Below are positions 1 through 7,669 of a stretch of 64,000 nucleotides of DNA, piece after piece (within the stretch, counting starts at the first letter, position 1; every line of letters starts with the position of its first letter). The notes under the pieces are model-generated. The model did no database searches. It was given only the letters and a program-made list of their open reading frames with translations, and had not been told where the DNA came from. The DNA is taken from positions 434,001 to 498,000 of the forward strand of contig NZ_JABUBU010000001.1 in assembly GCF_019834675.1 (NCBI RefSeq). Direction: 5' to 3'. The position numbers and the translations under genes were made by a program. This DNA comes from Rhodococcoides corynebacterioides (GTDB lineage: Bacteria > Actinomycetota > Actinomycetes > Mycobacteriales > Mycobacteriaceae).

Positions 1-394
1 CCGGAGCCACCAGCGCGGCCGCCACCGGCACCGCGACCAGAGCGGCGCACGCCAGCAGCGTCGCGGACACGCCGAGGGCGGCGAGGGTGCTCGGCAGCAC
101 GTCGCGGCCGGTGTTCCACGACGTCCCGAAGTCTCCGTGCAGGACCCCGCCGACCCAGCGGAGCAGGATCGCGACCGGCCCGTCCGCCAGGCCGAGGTCC
201 CGGCGGACGGCCTCGAGCGCTTCCGGCGTGGGGTCCTGCTCCGCCGAGCGGGCGCGCAGGATCGACAGGGCCGGATCCCGACCGGACAGCCACGGGAGCA
301 GACCCACGACGCCCAGCAGCGCCGCGACGGTGAGGACGCGGGACAGCGTGGCGACCGGGACCGTCGGCCGTCCCCGCGTGCGCGCCCCGGTCAC
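1..394 (-). CDS. ABC transporter permease, DppB type (partial, N-terminal part)
   Basis: This is the first part of an inner-membrane permease of a family-5 (peptide/nickel/metallophore-type) ABC importer; the rest lies beyond the left edge. Reading from the GTG at 394, the protein starts VTGARTRGRP, has a hydrophobic segment, then a periplasmic-type stretch with LRWVGGVLHGDFGTSW. The pattern 'GxxxGDFGTS' is typical of DppB/OppB permeases. A second hydrophobic segment begins at the window edge. The GTG overlaps the TGA of the binding-protein gene (GTGA, 391-394), so the two are translationally coupled. The substrate cannot be read from this fragment. Confidence 0.8.
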   Translation of the reverse strand, partial: MTGARTRGRPTVPVATLSRVLTVAALLGVVGLLPWLSGRDPALSILRARSAEQDPTPEALEAVRRDLGLADGPVAILLRWVGGVLHGDFGTSWNTGRDVLPSTLAALGVSATLLACAALVAVPVAAALVAP

Positions 395-1875
395 GACAGG
401 GCGGTGTCGGTGGTGATCAACGTGCGTTCGCGGGGGTCGCGGGCCACGCCGGACACCCGGCTCGACTCGCCCTGCACCACGCGCTCGTGCAGCATCGGCA
501 CGGCCGCGTCACGCTCGAGGATCAGCCGCTCCGCGTCGAGGATCGCGGTGCGACGCTCCGGTCCCGGTTCGGTGGCCGCGGCGTCGGCGAGGGCACGGTC
601 GACCGCCGGATCGCAGAACTGGGCGAGGCCGAACGAGCCGTCGCAGGCGAAGTCCGAGTAGAGGTAGGCCACCGGATCTCCCGAGTCGAGGACCGTCGCA
701 CGGGAGAGCACGAAGGCGTCGAAGGCGCCGGCGAGGGCGTCGGCCTCGATGAACTGGTACTCCCGCACCACCTGCTCGACGACGAACCCGCGGGCCTCGA
801 GGGCCTGTTGCAGCAGGACCGCCACCTCGGGCAGCTCGGCGCGGTCGGTGAAGGTCGCCAGCGTGATGCGTTGTCCGGCAGCGTCTCCGGCCGCGGCGGC
901 CGTGCGGGCGGGGCGATCGGCCGACCAGGGGAGTGCGGGACCGAGGAGGCCGCGGGCGGCGTCGGCGCGGCCCTCGTAGACCTGATCGACGATGCGGTCG
1001 GCATCCACGGCCTCTCGTGCGGCGGCGCGCAGAGCCGGATCCGTGAACGGGCCGGTGCGGTTGTTCAGGTACAGCGTGTTGGTGCGCGGCATCGGAACCT
1101 CGTGGATCAGCGCGGGATCCACCGACGCGGCCTGCGACACCGGCACCGCCTCGACGACGTCCGCGGTCCCGTTGCGCAGGGCGGCCGCGCGCGCCGTGCC
1201 GTCCGGCACGAAATCGACGTCGATGCCGGCGAGACGAGCCGGTTCGCCCCAGTAGTCGTCGTTGCGCTCGAGGGTCGCGCCGGAGGTGCCGTTCACCGCG
1301 GTGAGGACGAACGGTCCCGTTCCGTGCCGTACCGGGTCGACCGGGCCGCCCGCGTAGGCCGCCGGGGACAGCACCGCCAGCTGCGGGCTGGAGAGGCGTT
1401 GCGGCAGCAGCGGATCCGGTGTCGCGGTGGCGACCGACACGGTATCGGCGTCCGTCGCGGTCGCGGTGAGCTCGACCCCGTCGAGAATGCGCGGCTTCGG
1501 CGCCGCCGCGGTGGCCGCACGCAGCACGGCCACCACCGCGTCGGCGGTGAGCGGCGCGCCGTCGTGGAACCGAACGTCCGGACGCAGGTCGAACGAGAAC
1601 GTGCGCTCGTCGACCCGTGTCCACGCGGTGGCCAGTGCGGGTTGCGCCGCACCGAGGTCGTCGAGGGTCACCAGCGTCTCGGCGGTCGACCAGCGCGACA
1701 GCTTGAACGCGTCGTCGCTGAACGGGGACAGCGCCGAGCGCGGGGGCTGCAGCATCGCCAGGCGCAGGCGATCCTCGGCGTCCGCCGGGGCGGCCGCGGA
1801 GAAACAGCCCGCGAGCAGGGTGGCCGCGGCGCCGGTGGCCGCGGTGACGAGCAGGGGTCGGCGTGGCCGCACCAT
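391..1875 (-). CDS. Family-5 extracellular solute-binding lipoprotein
   Basis: Substrate-binding component (494 aa) of the ABC importer, expected to be anchored outside the membrane. The N-terminus has a basic start, a hydrophobic stretch and a lipobox LLAGC with Cys24 as the lipidation site. After it come features of SBP_bac_5 proteins: ALATAWTRVDERTFSFDLRPDVRFHDG and a later 'YLNNRTGPFTDPALRAAAREAVD' style segment. Length fits the family. The ATG at 1875 lies 27 bases after the upstream ATPase gene, and the 3' end overlaps the permease start by 4 bp. Family-5 proteins bind peptides, nickel, or metal-opine and heme chelates. The neighbouring zinc-type exporter makes a metal or metallophore substrate worth testing, but that is inference. 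Confidence 0.9.
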   Translation of the reverse strand: MVRPRRPLLVTAATGAAATLLAGCFSAAAPADAEDRLRLAMLQPPRSALSPFSDDAFKLSRWSTAETLVTLDDLGAAQPALATAWTRVDERTFSFDLRPDVRFHDGAPLTADAVVAVLRAATAAAPKPRILDGVELTATATDADTVSVATATPDPLLPQRLSSPQLAVLSPAAYAGGPVDPVRHGTGPFVLTAVNGTSGATLERNDDYWGEPARLAGIDVDFVPDGTARAAALRNGTADVVEAVPVSQAASVDPALIHEVPMPRTNTLYLNNRTGPFTDPALRAAAREAVDADRIVDQVYEGRADAARGLLGPALPWSADRPARTAAAAGDAAGQRITLATFTDRAELPEVAVLLQQALEARGFVVEQVVREYQFIEADALAGAFDAFVLSRATVLDSGDPVAYLYSDFACDGSFGLAQFCDPAVDRALADAAATEPGPERRTAILDAERLILERDAAVPMLHERVVQGESSRVSGVARDPRERTLITTDTALS

Positions 1876-1902
1876 CGTGGTCTCCAGGGGTCGAGGGGTG
1901 GG

Positions 1903-2709
1903 TCAGATCGGTTGTGCGACAGTGCCGTCGAGGCGAGGTACCGCCGCCACGAGTGCGCGTGTCGCCGGGTGGGTCGGCGCGGTCAGCACGTCGTCGACCG
2001 GGCCGTACTCGACGAGGCGGCCGTCGGCCATGACGAGGACTCGGGTGGCGACGCGCGCCGCGACGGCGAGGTCGTGCGTGACCATCAGCAGGGCCGTGTC
2101 GGGGCCGAGTCGGACGAGGACGTCGAGCACGACGTCGCGGGTTCCGCCGTCGAGTCCGCTGACCGGCTCGTCCGCGAGCAGGAAGCGAGGTTCGCAGGCC
2201 AGGGCGCGGGCGATGGCCACCCGCTGCTTCTGGCCACCGGAGAGGCGATCGGCGCGGACGCGGAGGATCGACTCGTCGAGATCGACCGACTGCAGCGCCC
2301 GACGCGCGCGGTCGCGGCGGTCACCGGGGACGTGCAGCCAGCGCAGGGGCGCGGCCACCGCGGCCAGCACCGACGTGCGCGGGTCGAGGGACGCGCCGGG
2401 ATCCTGCGGGACGAACTGCACGGCGCGGCGGAACGGTCGCACGGCGCGGGCCGGGCCCGGCCCGACGGGCCGGCCGTCGAGCGTGACCGTTCCGGCGTCG
2501 GGTGCGCGCAGCGCCAGCAGGGCGCGCAGCACACTCGACTTGCCGGACCCCGACGCGCCGACCAGGGCGACGCGATCGCCCGCGGCGATCCGCACGGTGA
2601 CGTCGTCGACGGCGACCGTGGCGCCGTAGCGCACGGTGATGCCCGACGCGGTCAGGCCGGGGTGCGTTGCGGGGGAATCGGATTCGGCCGTGGCGGTGGA
2701 CTCGGTCAC
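1903..2709 (-). CDS. ABC transporter ATP-binding protein (DppF/OppF type)
   Basis: Second ATPase (268 aa) of the importer. Walker A is GASGSGKS at residues 51-58, the signature is LSGGQKQRVAIA, and Walker B is FLLADEP. A much longer open frame continues upstream to 4032. I chose the GTG at 2709 because the domain begins right after it (GITVRYG near residue 23) and because it overlaps the preceding ATPase gene's stop by 4 bp (GTGA). The two ATPases normally pair as a heterodimer under the two permeases. Confidence 0.9.
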   Translation of the reverse strand: MTESTATAESDSPATHPGLTASGITVRYGATVAVDDVTVRIAAGDRVALVGASGSGKSSVLRALLALRAPDAGTVTLDGRPVGPGPARAVRPFRRAVQFVPQDPGASLDPRTSVLAAVAAPLRWLHVPGDRRDRARRALQSVDLDESILRVRADRLSGGQKQRVAIARALACEPRFLLADEPVSGLDGGTRDVVLDVLVRLGPDTALLMVTHDLAVAARVATRVLVMADGRLVEYGPVDDVLTAPTHPATRALVAAVPRLDGTVAQPI

Positions 2710-3524
2710 GACGCGAGGGCGGGGGAGGACGGAGACTGCCGAGCCGGTGGAGACGACAGGAACGGCCGGGACGGCAGGGCGAGGGATCGCGCGCGGGCGA
2801 CGAGATCGGCCGTCGCCGGGTGGGTCGGTCGGTCCAGCACGTCGCGGACGGGCGCGTCCTCGACCACGACGCCGCCGTCGAGCACGACGACGCGGGAGCA
2901 GAGGGCGGCCGCGACGGCGAGGTCGTGGGTGACGAACACCAGGCCCCGTGGCCGGGTGGTGGCCGCGCGCAGCGTGTCGACGACGGTGCGTGCGGCGACG
3001 ACGTCGAGTGCGGTGGTGGGCTCGTCGGCGACGAGCAGGGGGGCGTCGGCGGCGAGGGCGAGGGCGATGCAGACCCGTTGGCGTTGACCGCCGGACAGCT
3101 CGGCGGGCCGCCGCGGGCCGACCGTGTCGGGATCGAGGTCCACGGCGCGCAGGACGGACGAGATGGCGCGGCGGCGGTCCCCGGCGGACGGGTGGCGGCG
3201 CCGCAGGGCCAGGTCGAGGTGCCGGCGGACCGTGGTCACCGGCTCCAACGCGGCTGCGGATTCCTGGAACACCATGGCCGCCCGGGACTCGGGGCGGCGC
3301 CGCGCGGCGGGGATTCCGGCGACGGGGGTGCCGTGCAGGCGGATCGATCCGCGCACGGTGAGATCGGGCGACGTGCAGCCCGCGACGGCGGATGCGGTCA
3401 GCGACTTCCCGGAGCCGGAGCGGCCCACCAGGGCGACCCGTTCGCCGGCCGCGACGCGGAACGTCACGCCGGACAGGAGGGTGGTCCGCCCGGCCGAGAC
3501 GGTCAGGTCGGTCACGTCCAGCAC
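2706..3524 (-). CDS. ABC transporter ATP-binding protein (DppD/OppD type)
   Basis: First gene of the importer operon (272 aa from GTG 3524). Walker A GRSGSGKS is at residues 34-41, the signature is LSGGQRQRVCIAL, and Walker B LLVADEPTTALD follows. A frame upstream of this GTG stays open to 3728, but it reads through the divergent regulatory region and has no family similarity. The chosen GTG has an AGAGGA-like ribosome site about 10 bases upstream and starts directly at the domain edge (VLDVTDLTVSAG). The promoter should lie in the 160-bp divergent gap that holds two dyads. Confidence 0.88.
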   Translation of the reverse strand: MLDVTDLTVSAGRTTLLSGVTFRVAAGERVALVGRSGSGKSLTASAVAGCTSPDLTVRGSIRLHGTPVAGIPAARRRPESRAAMVFQESAAALEPVTTVRRHLDLALRRRHPSAGDRRRAISSVLRAVDLDPDTVGPRRPAELSGGQRQRVCIALALAADAPLLVADEPTTALDVVAARTVVDTLRAATTRPRGLVFVTHDLAVAAALCSRVVVLDGGVVVEDAPVRDVLDRPTHPATADLVARARSLALPSRPFLSSPPARQSPSSPALAS

Positions 3525-3577
3525 GGTCGGGGGTCCTCTCGGTCGGCGGCGGGTCGGCTCGCGGGTGAATCGGTAGT

Positions 3578-3590
3578 GACAATCGTTGTC
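3578..3590. promoter_or_regulatory. Fur/Zur-like operator dyad, importer side
   Basis: GACAA-TCG-TTGTC, with perfect 5-bp arms around a 3-bp centre, lies about 54 bp upstream of the importer ATPase start. Its flank (TGACAATCGTTGTCGA) resembles zinc-uptake-regulator boxes of the TGA-N-AAT-type in actinobacteria. A second copy lies 66 bp away. The regulator is not encoded in this window. Confidence 0.55.
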
Positions 3591-3640
3591 GAACTGTAGG
3601 GTGCGGTCGTCGCACGCGCAAACCGCCGCGGGGCGGTACT

Positions 3641-3659
3641 GTCGACAACCGTTGTCGAC
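3641..3659. promoter_or_regulatory. Fur/Zur-like operator dyad, exporter side
   Basis: GTCGACAA-CCG-TTGTCGAC is a perfect dyad with 8-bp arms around a 3-bp centre. It contains the same GACAA-N3-TTGTC core as the copy at 3578-3590. It ends 25 bases before the pacL-like start codon, so it probably overlaps the promoter or transcription start of the exporter operon. Confidence 0.6.
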
Positions 3660-3684
3660 TGTCGTACTCGAGGAGGCGCTTGTC

Positions 3685-3966
3685 ATGCTGGGCCCGTTGG
3701 TCGCCAAGGCGGCATCGACCGTCGTCACCGGAGTGGTCGGGGTCGCCGCCTGGAACGGCGTGAAGAAGGCCTACGACCGGGCGCCGGTGCGCGAGGCCGC
3801 CGTGCGCGTCACCGAGGTGGGGCTGCGCGGCGTCCGCCGCGCCGAGGTGCGTGCCGAGTCCGCGCGACTCGCCGTCTCCGACGTGGTGGCCGAGGCCAAG
3901 GACCGACTGGGCGAGGACGTGCGCCCGCCGTCGGCCGACGCCCGGGGCCACGGGCACGACCACTGA
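3685..3966 (+). CDS. pacL1: PacL-type P-ATPase-associated protein (DUF1490)
   Basis: A 93-aa protein matching the DUF1490/PacL family encoded just upstream of CtpC in mycobacteria, where PacL1 scaffolds and stabilises the zinc exporter. It has a hydrophobic N-terminal segment (residues about 1-22, ending GVAAWNGVKKAYDRAP), an amphipathic Ala/Arg/Glu-rich middle and a metal-binding-type tail GHGHDH. The ATG at 3685 is chosen over the longer frame from 3586 because of a strong GAGGAGG site 8 bases upstream. The next gene starts 1 base after this stop, so the pair is co-transcribed. Confidence 0.87.
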   Translation: MLGPLVAKAASTVVTGVVGVAAWNGVKKAYDRAPVREAAVRVTEVGLRGVRRAEVRAESARLAVSDVVAEAKDRLGEDVRPPSADARGHGHDH

Positions 3967-3967
3967 C

Positions 3968-6097
3968 GTGATCCTCTCCGAGGGCGGCGGACGCCTGCGC
4001 CTGCGCGTCGACTGGATCGCCGGTGACGCCACGCGGGCGATCGCCGTCGAGGACGCGGTGGGCGCGTCGGTGGGCGTGCGCGCCGTCCACGCCTACCCGC
4101 GCACGGCCTCCGTGGTGGTCTGGTACTCCCGCACCCGAACCGACCGCGACGCGGTGGTCGCCGCGGTCGAGGCGGTACGCGAGCGACCGGTGCCCGACGT
4201 CGGCACGCGCACACCGCGATCCGCCGATGTCGGCTCCACCGAGTTGCTGCGCATGGCCGTCGGCGGCGCGGCGCTGCTGCTCCTGGGCATCCGCCGCTAC
4301 GGACTCCGTCGACCGCCCGTGCTGGGCTCGACCAGCCGCCTGGTGGCCACCGGCGTCACCGTCTTCACCGGCTACCCGTTCCTGAAGGGTGCCGTGCGCT
4401 CGCTGGCCGGCGACCGGACCGCCGGAACCGACGCGCTCGTCTCGGCGGCCACCGTCGCCAGCCTGGTCCTGCGCGAGAACGTCGTGGCGTTGACCGTGCT
4501 GTGGTTGCTCAACATCGGCGAGTACCTCCAGGAGCTGACGCTGCGCCGCACGCGCCGCGCCATCTCCGACCTGCTGTCGGGCACGCACGACACCGCGTGG
4601 GTGCGGCTCGCCGACGGCGCCGAGGTGTCGGTGGACGTCGACACCCTCGAGGTCGGGGACGAGGTGGTCGTCCACGACCACGTCGGAATCCCCGTGGACG
4701 GGGTGGTGGTCGACGGCGAGGCGGTGGTGGACCAGTCGGCCATCACGGGCGAGACGCTGCCGGTCACCTGCGCCGCCGGGACGCGCGTGTCCGCCGGCAC
4801 CGTGGTGGTCCGCGGACGGCTGGTGGTGCGCGCGTCGGCCGTCGGCCGCGACACCGCGATCGGCCGCATCATCGACCGCGTCGAGCAGGCGCAGGAGGAC
4901 CGCGCGCCCATCCAGACCGTCGGCGACACGTTCTCGCGGCGCTTCGTACCGGCGTCGTTCCTGCTGTCCGCCGCCACGCTCCTTCTCACGCGCGACGTGC
5001 GGCGGGCCATGACGATGCTGCTCATCGCGTGCCCGTGCGCGGTGGGCCTGTCGACGCCGACGGCCATCAGCGCGGCGATCGGCAACGGCGCCCGCCGCGG
5101 CATTCTCATCAAGGGCGGATCGCACCTCGAACTCGCCGGCCGGGTCGACGCCGTGGTCTTCGACAAGACCGGCACCCTCACCGTCGGGCGACCCGTCGTG
5201 ACCACCGTGATCGCGTTCTCGACGGCCTGGGAGCCGGAGCAGGTGCTCGCCCACGCGGCGAGCTCGGAGATCCATTCGCGACATCCGTTGGCGGAAGCGG
5301 TGATTCGCAGTACCGAGGAGCGGCGCATCGAGATCCCCCCGCACGAGGAGTGCGAGGTGCTGGTGGGTCTGGGCATGCGGACCGTGTCCGACGGACGCAC
5401 GCTGCTGCTCGGTGGCCCGTCGCTGCTGCAACGGGAAGGCGTCACCGTCACCGAGGACGCCGCCCGGTGGGTCGACCGGCTGCAGAGGCGAGCCGAGACG
5501 CCGCTGCTGCTCGCGGTGGACGGCGACCTCGTGGGCCTGATCAGCCTGCGCGACGAGGTCCGGTCGGACGCGGCCGCCGTGCTGACCGCCCTGCGGGCGG
5601 ACGGGGTGCGCCGCATCGTGATGCTCACCGGCGACCACCCCCACACGGCCGCTGCCGTCGCCGCCGAACTCGGCATCGACGACTGGCGCGCCGAGGTGAT
5701 GCCCGAGGACAAGCTCGCGGTCGTCCGGCAGCTGCAGAGCGACGGGCATCTGGTCGCGGTGGTGGGGGACGGCACCAACGACGCGCCGGCGCTCGCCGCC
5801 GCCGACATCGGCATCGCGATGGGCGCCGCCGGAACGGACGTGGCCGTCGAGACGGCCGACATCGCACTGGCCGGCGACGACCTCACCCGACTGTTGGACG
5901 TGCGAGCGTTGGGACGGACGTCGGTGGGAGTGATCCGTCAGAACTACGGACTCGCGATCGCGGTCAACGCCGTCGGTCTCGCGATCGGAGCGGGCGGCGC
6001 GCTGTCGCCCGTTCTCGCGGCGGTGCTCCACAACGCGTCGTCGATCCTGGTGGTAGGCAACAGTTCCCGGCTGATCGGGGCGAACCCCGAGCGGTGA
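3968..6097 (+). CDS. ctpC: P1B-type metal-exporting ATPase CtpC
   Basis: Membrane cation exporter (709 aa; M. tuberculosis CtpC is about 718). The N-terminus is an HMA-like ferredoxin fold without a CxxC pair (RLRLRVDWIAGDATRAIAVE then HAYPRTASVVVWY), as in CtpC. Then come the actuator TGET (SAITGETLPV), the membrane motif CPC at residues 355-357, the phosphorylation motif DKTGTLT with Asp399, and the hinge GDGTNDAP around 600-607. CtpC is reported to export zinc, and manganese in some studies. The GTG at 3968 sits 1 base after the pacL stop. The open frame upstream of it overlaps pacL and is not used. Confidence 0.93.
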   Translation: MILSEGGGRLRLRVDWIAGDATRAIAVEDAVGASVGVRAVHAYPRTASVVVWYSRTRTDRDAVVAAVEAVRERPVPDVGTRTPRSADVGSTELLRMAVGGAALLLLGIRRYGLRRPPVLGSTSRLVATGVTVFTGYPFLKGAVRSLAGDRTAGTDALVSAATVASLVLRENVVALTVLWLLNIGEYLQELTLRRTRRAISDLLSGTHDTAWVRLADGAEVSVDVDTLEVGDEVVVHDHVGIPVDGVVVDGEAVVDQSAITGETLPVTCAAGTRVSAGTVVVRGRLVVRASAVGRDTAIGRIIDRVEQAQEDRAPIQTVGDTFSRRFVPASFLLSAATLLLTRDVRRAMTMLLIACPCAVGLSTPTAISAAIGNGARRGILIKGGSHLELAGRVDAVVFDKTGTLTVGRPVVTTVIAFSTAWEPEQVLAHAASSEIHSRHPLAEAVIRSTEERRIEIPPHEECEVLVGLGMRTVSDGRTLLLGGPSLLQREGVTVTEDAARWVDRLQRRAETPLLLAVDGDLVGLISLRDEVRSDAAAVLTALRADGVRRIVMLTGDHPHTAAAVAAELGIDDWRAEVMPEDKLAVVRQLQSDGHLVAVVGDGTNDAPALAAADIGIAMGAAGTDVAVETADIALAGDDLTRLLDVRALGRTSVGVIRQNYGLAIAVNAVGLAIGAGGALSPVLAAVLHNASSILVVGNSSRLIGANPER

Positions 6098-6131
6098 TCG
6101 GACGGACCGTCAGCGGTTCCGGTCCGTCCGA
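6098..6131. terminator. Bidirectional hairpin after ctpC
   Basis: Perfect 12-bp stem TCGGACGGACCG / CGGTCCGTCCGA with a 10-base loop. It begins right after the ctpC stop and runs into the last codons of the convergent ChaB-like gene. There is no clear U-tract on either strand. Confidence 0.6.
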
Positions 6132-6529
6132 CGGCGGTTCTCCTTCTCGATCGCGTCGACCAGCTCGTCCTTGGTCATGCGCGACCGGCCCGTGATGTCG
6201 AGCTTCTTCGCCACGTCCTCGAGGTGATCCTTCGTGGCGTTGGCGTCGACGCCCTCCTTGCTCTCCCCGCTGGGGTTCGGGCCACCGCTCTCGGCCCGCT
6301 CGTCGGAGGGACCGTAGTCGTCCTTCTCCTCCCAGTGATCGCCCACCTTCTCGTGGGTGTGCTTCAGCGCGGCGTAGGCCACCCGGTGGGCGCGGGACTC
6401 GTCGTCGTACTGCTCCTCGGCGGAGTCCAGTGCCTTCGCGTACGTGCGCTGGGCCTTCTCGTCGGATTTCTGCAGCGTCGAGGGCAACTCCGAGGACTTC
6501 GCGTCGCCGTGGTCGTCGGTGGCGGGCAT
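6110..6529 (-). CDS. ChaB family protein with Rho N-terminal-like (SAP-type) tail
   Basis: A 139-aa soluble, highly charged protein. Residues 1-75 match the ChaB family (LPSTLQKSDEKAQRTYAKAL, later YAALKHTHEKVGDHW). The C-terminus carries a Rho_N-like helical motif (MTKDELVDAIEKEN) that often binds nucleic acid. The role is poorly defined; ChaB-like proteins are often stress-induced in actinobacteria. The ATG at 6529 is chosen over an upstream in-frame start because AAGGAG lies 7 bases before it and a sigma-F-type promoter lies just upstream (6567-6592). Confidence 0.83.
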   Translation of the reverse strand: MPATDDHGDAKSSELPSTLQKSDEKAQRTYAKALDSAEEQYDDESRAHRVAYAALKHTHEKVGDHWEEKDDYGPSDERAESGGPNPSGESKEGVDANATKDHLEDVAKKLDITGRSRMTKDELVDAIEKENRRRTDRNR

Positions 6530-6566
6530 GGTGCACTCCTTCGGGTCGTCTCCGTCACCCGGAGGC

Positions 6567-6592
6567 CTACCCGCGACGCGGGACGCGAAAAC
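6567..6592 (-). promoter_or_regulatory. Sigma-F/B-type promoter of the ChaB-like gene
   Basis: On the minus strand: -35 GTTT (6589-6592), a 16-base spacer, and -10 GGGTAG (6567-6572). This matches the mycobacterial sigma-F consensus GTTT-N15-17-GGGTA. The -35 is part of the U-tract of the terminator of the upstream gene. Confidence 0.65.
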
Positions 6593-6622
6593 GGCGCGCA
6601 GCATCGTTCTGCTGCGCGCCGT
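6591..6622 (-). terminator. Intrinsic terminator of the cyclopropane synthase gene
   Basis: Perfect 12-bp stem ACGGCGCGCAGC / GCTGCGCGCCGT with an 8-base loop, followed on the minus strand by TTTT. It lies 12 bases past the stop codon at 6635. Confidence 0.8.
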
Positions 6623-6634
6623 GTGCTGGGGGCT

Positions 6635-7495
6635 CTACTTCGACAGGGTGAACTGCATGACGTCGATGGTGCCGCGGCGGAACTGCTTCGCGCAGCCGCT
6701 CAGGTACTTCATGTAGCGGTCGTAGACCTCCTGGCCGCCGATCTCGAGGGCCTCGTCCTTGCGGGCCTCGAGGTTCTCGGTCCAGATCTCGAGGGTCCGT
6801 GCGTAGTGCTGCTGGAGGGAGTGGACGCGATCGACGGAGAAGCCGACGGACTGCGCCCGCTCCTGAATGGTCTTCGGTCGCTCCAGCTCCCCGCCGGGGA
6901 AGATTTCGCGGATGATGAAGCGCATGAACACCGCGTCGCGCTTGTCGACGGCGACGCCCATCTCGGCGAGGTCGTCCAGTCCGTAGCCGACGATGGTGTG
7001 CAGGAGCATCGTTCCGTCGTCGGGCAGCAGACGGTACGCCTTCTCGAAGAACGGGACGTGCCGTGCGCGGCGGAAGTGCTCGAAGGCGCCGATACTCACG
7101 ATGCGGTCGACGGGCTCGTCGAATTCCTCCCAGCCCTGCAACCGCACCTCGGCGGTGCGGTCCCCGTCGAGGGCGTCGAGCCGGCTCTGCACCCGTCCGA
7201 ACTGATGCTCGCTGAGCGTCAGGCCGACCACGTCCACGTCGTACTTCTCGCGCGCACGGATGATGGTGGTGCCCCAGCCGCAGCCCACGTCGAGCAGTCG
7301 CATCCCCGGTTCGAGGCCCAACTTGCCCAGTGCCAGGTCGATCTTGGCCAGCTGGGCCTCTTCGAGCGTCATGTCGTCGCGCTCGAAGTACGCACAGCTG
7401 TAGGTCCAGGTGGGATCGAGGAACAGCGCGAAGAAGTCGTCCGAGAGGTCGTAGTGCGACTGCACGTTCTTGTAGAAGGGCTTCAGATCCGTCAT
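6635..7495 (-). CDS. Cyclopropane-fatty-acyl-phospholipid synthase family methyltransferase
   Basis: A 286-aa SAM-dependent enzyme of the Cfa/CmaA/UfaA family (mycobacterial members are about 287 aa). It adds a methylene or methyl group from SAM to a double bond of an acyl chain. The N-terminus has FYKNVQSHYDLSDDFFALFL and TYSCAYF; the SAM motif LLDVGCGWG is at residues 67-75. FEHFRRARHVPFFEKAYRLL and a Cys-containing C-terminus (YLSGCAKQFR) are also family features. The ATG at 7495 starts at MTDLKPFYKN and has a GAGGCGAGG site; the longer upstream frame is not homologous. Whether the substrate is phospholipid or mycolate cannot be told from sequence. Confidence 0.92.
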   Translation of the reverse strand: MTDLKPFYKNVQSHYDLSDDFFALFLDPTWTYSCAYFERDDMTLEEAQLAKIDLALGKLGLEPGMRLLDVGCGWGTTIIRAREKYDVDVVGLTLSEHQFGRVQSRLDALDGDRTAEVRLQGWEEFDEPVDRIVSIGAFEHFRRARHVPFFEKAYRLLPDDGTMLLHTIVGYGLDDLAEMGVAVDKRDAVFMRFIIREIFPGGELERPKTIQERAQSVGFSVDRVHSLQQHYARTLEIWTENLEARKDEALEIGGQEVYDRYMKYLSGCAKQFRRGTIDVMQFTLSK

Positions 7496-7669
7496 GTACC
7501 GTGCCTCGCCTCGGTGTGGGGTTCGTCCGACGGCCGCCCTCCGTGCTCTCGACGGGCCCGTCTCCAGAAACCTAGGCCAGCTGAGAGGGGCCTCGCTCGG
7601 GTACGGGCACAAAAGAACCTGCGGACGGTTCGCATGGGTCACGACGCGCCCGGGGCCGGTTTCCCGGGC

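Noticed and set aside
487-3087. An 866-codon plus-strand open frame
   Set aside because: It is antisense to the binding protein and both ATPases and shows the Arg/Gly/Gln-rich composition of a shadow frame.
1903-4032. A 709-codon open frame containing the ABC ATPase
   Set aside because: Only the last 268 codons carry ABC motifs. The rest runs antisense to pacL/ctpC and across the other ATPase, and is very Arg/Pro-rich as expected for a shadow frame in high-GC DNA.
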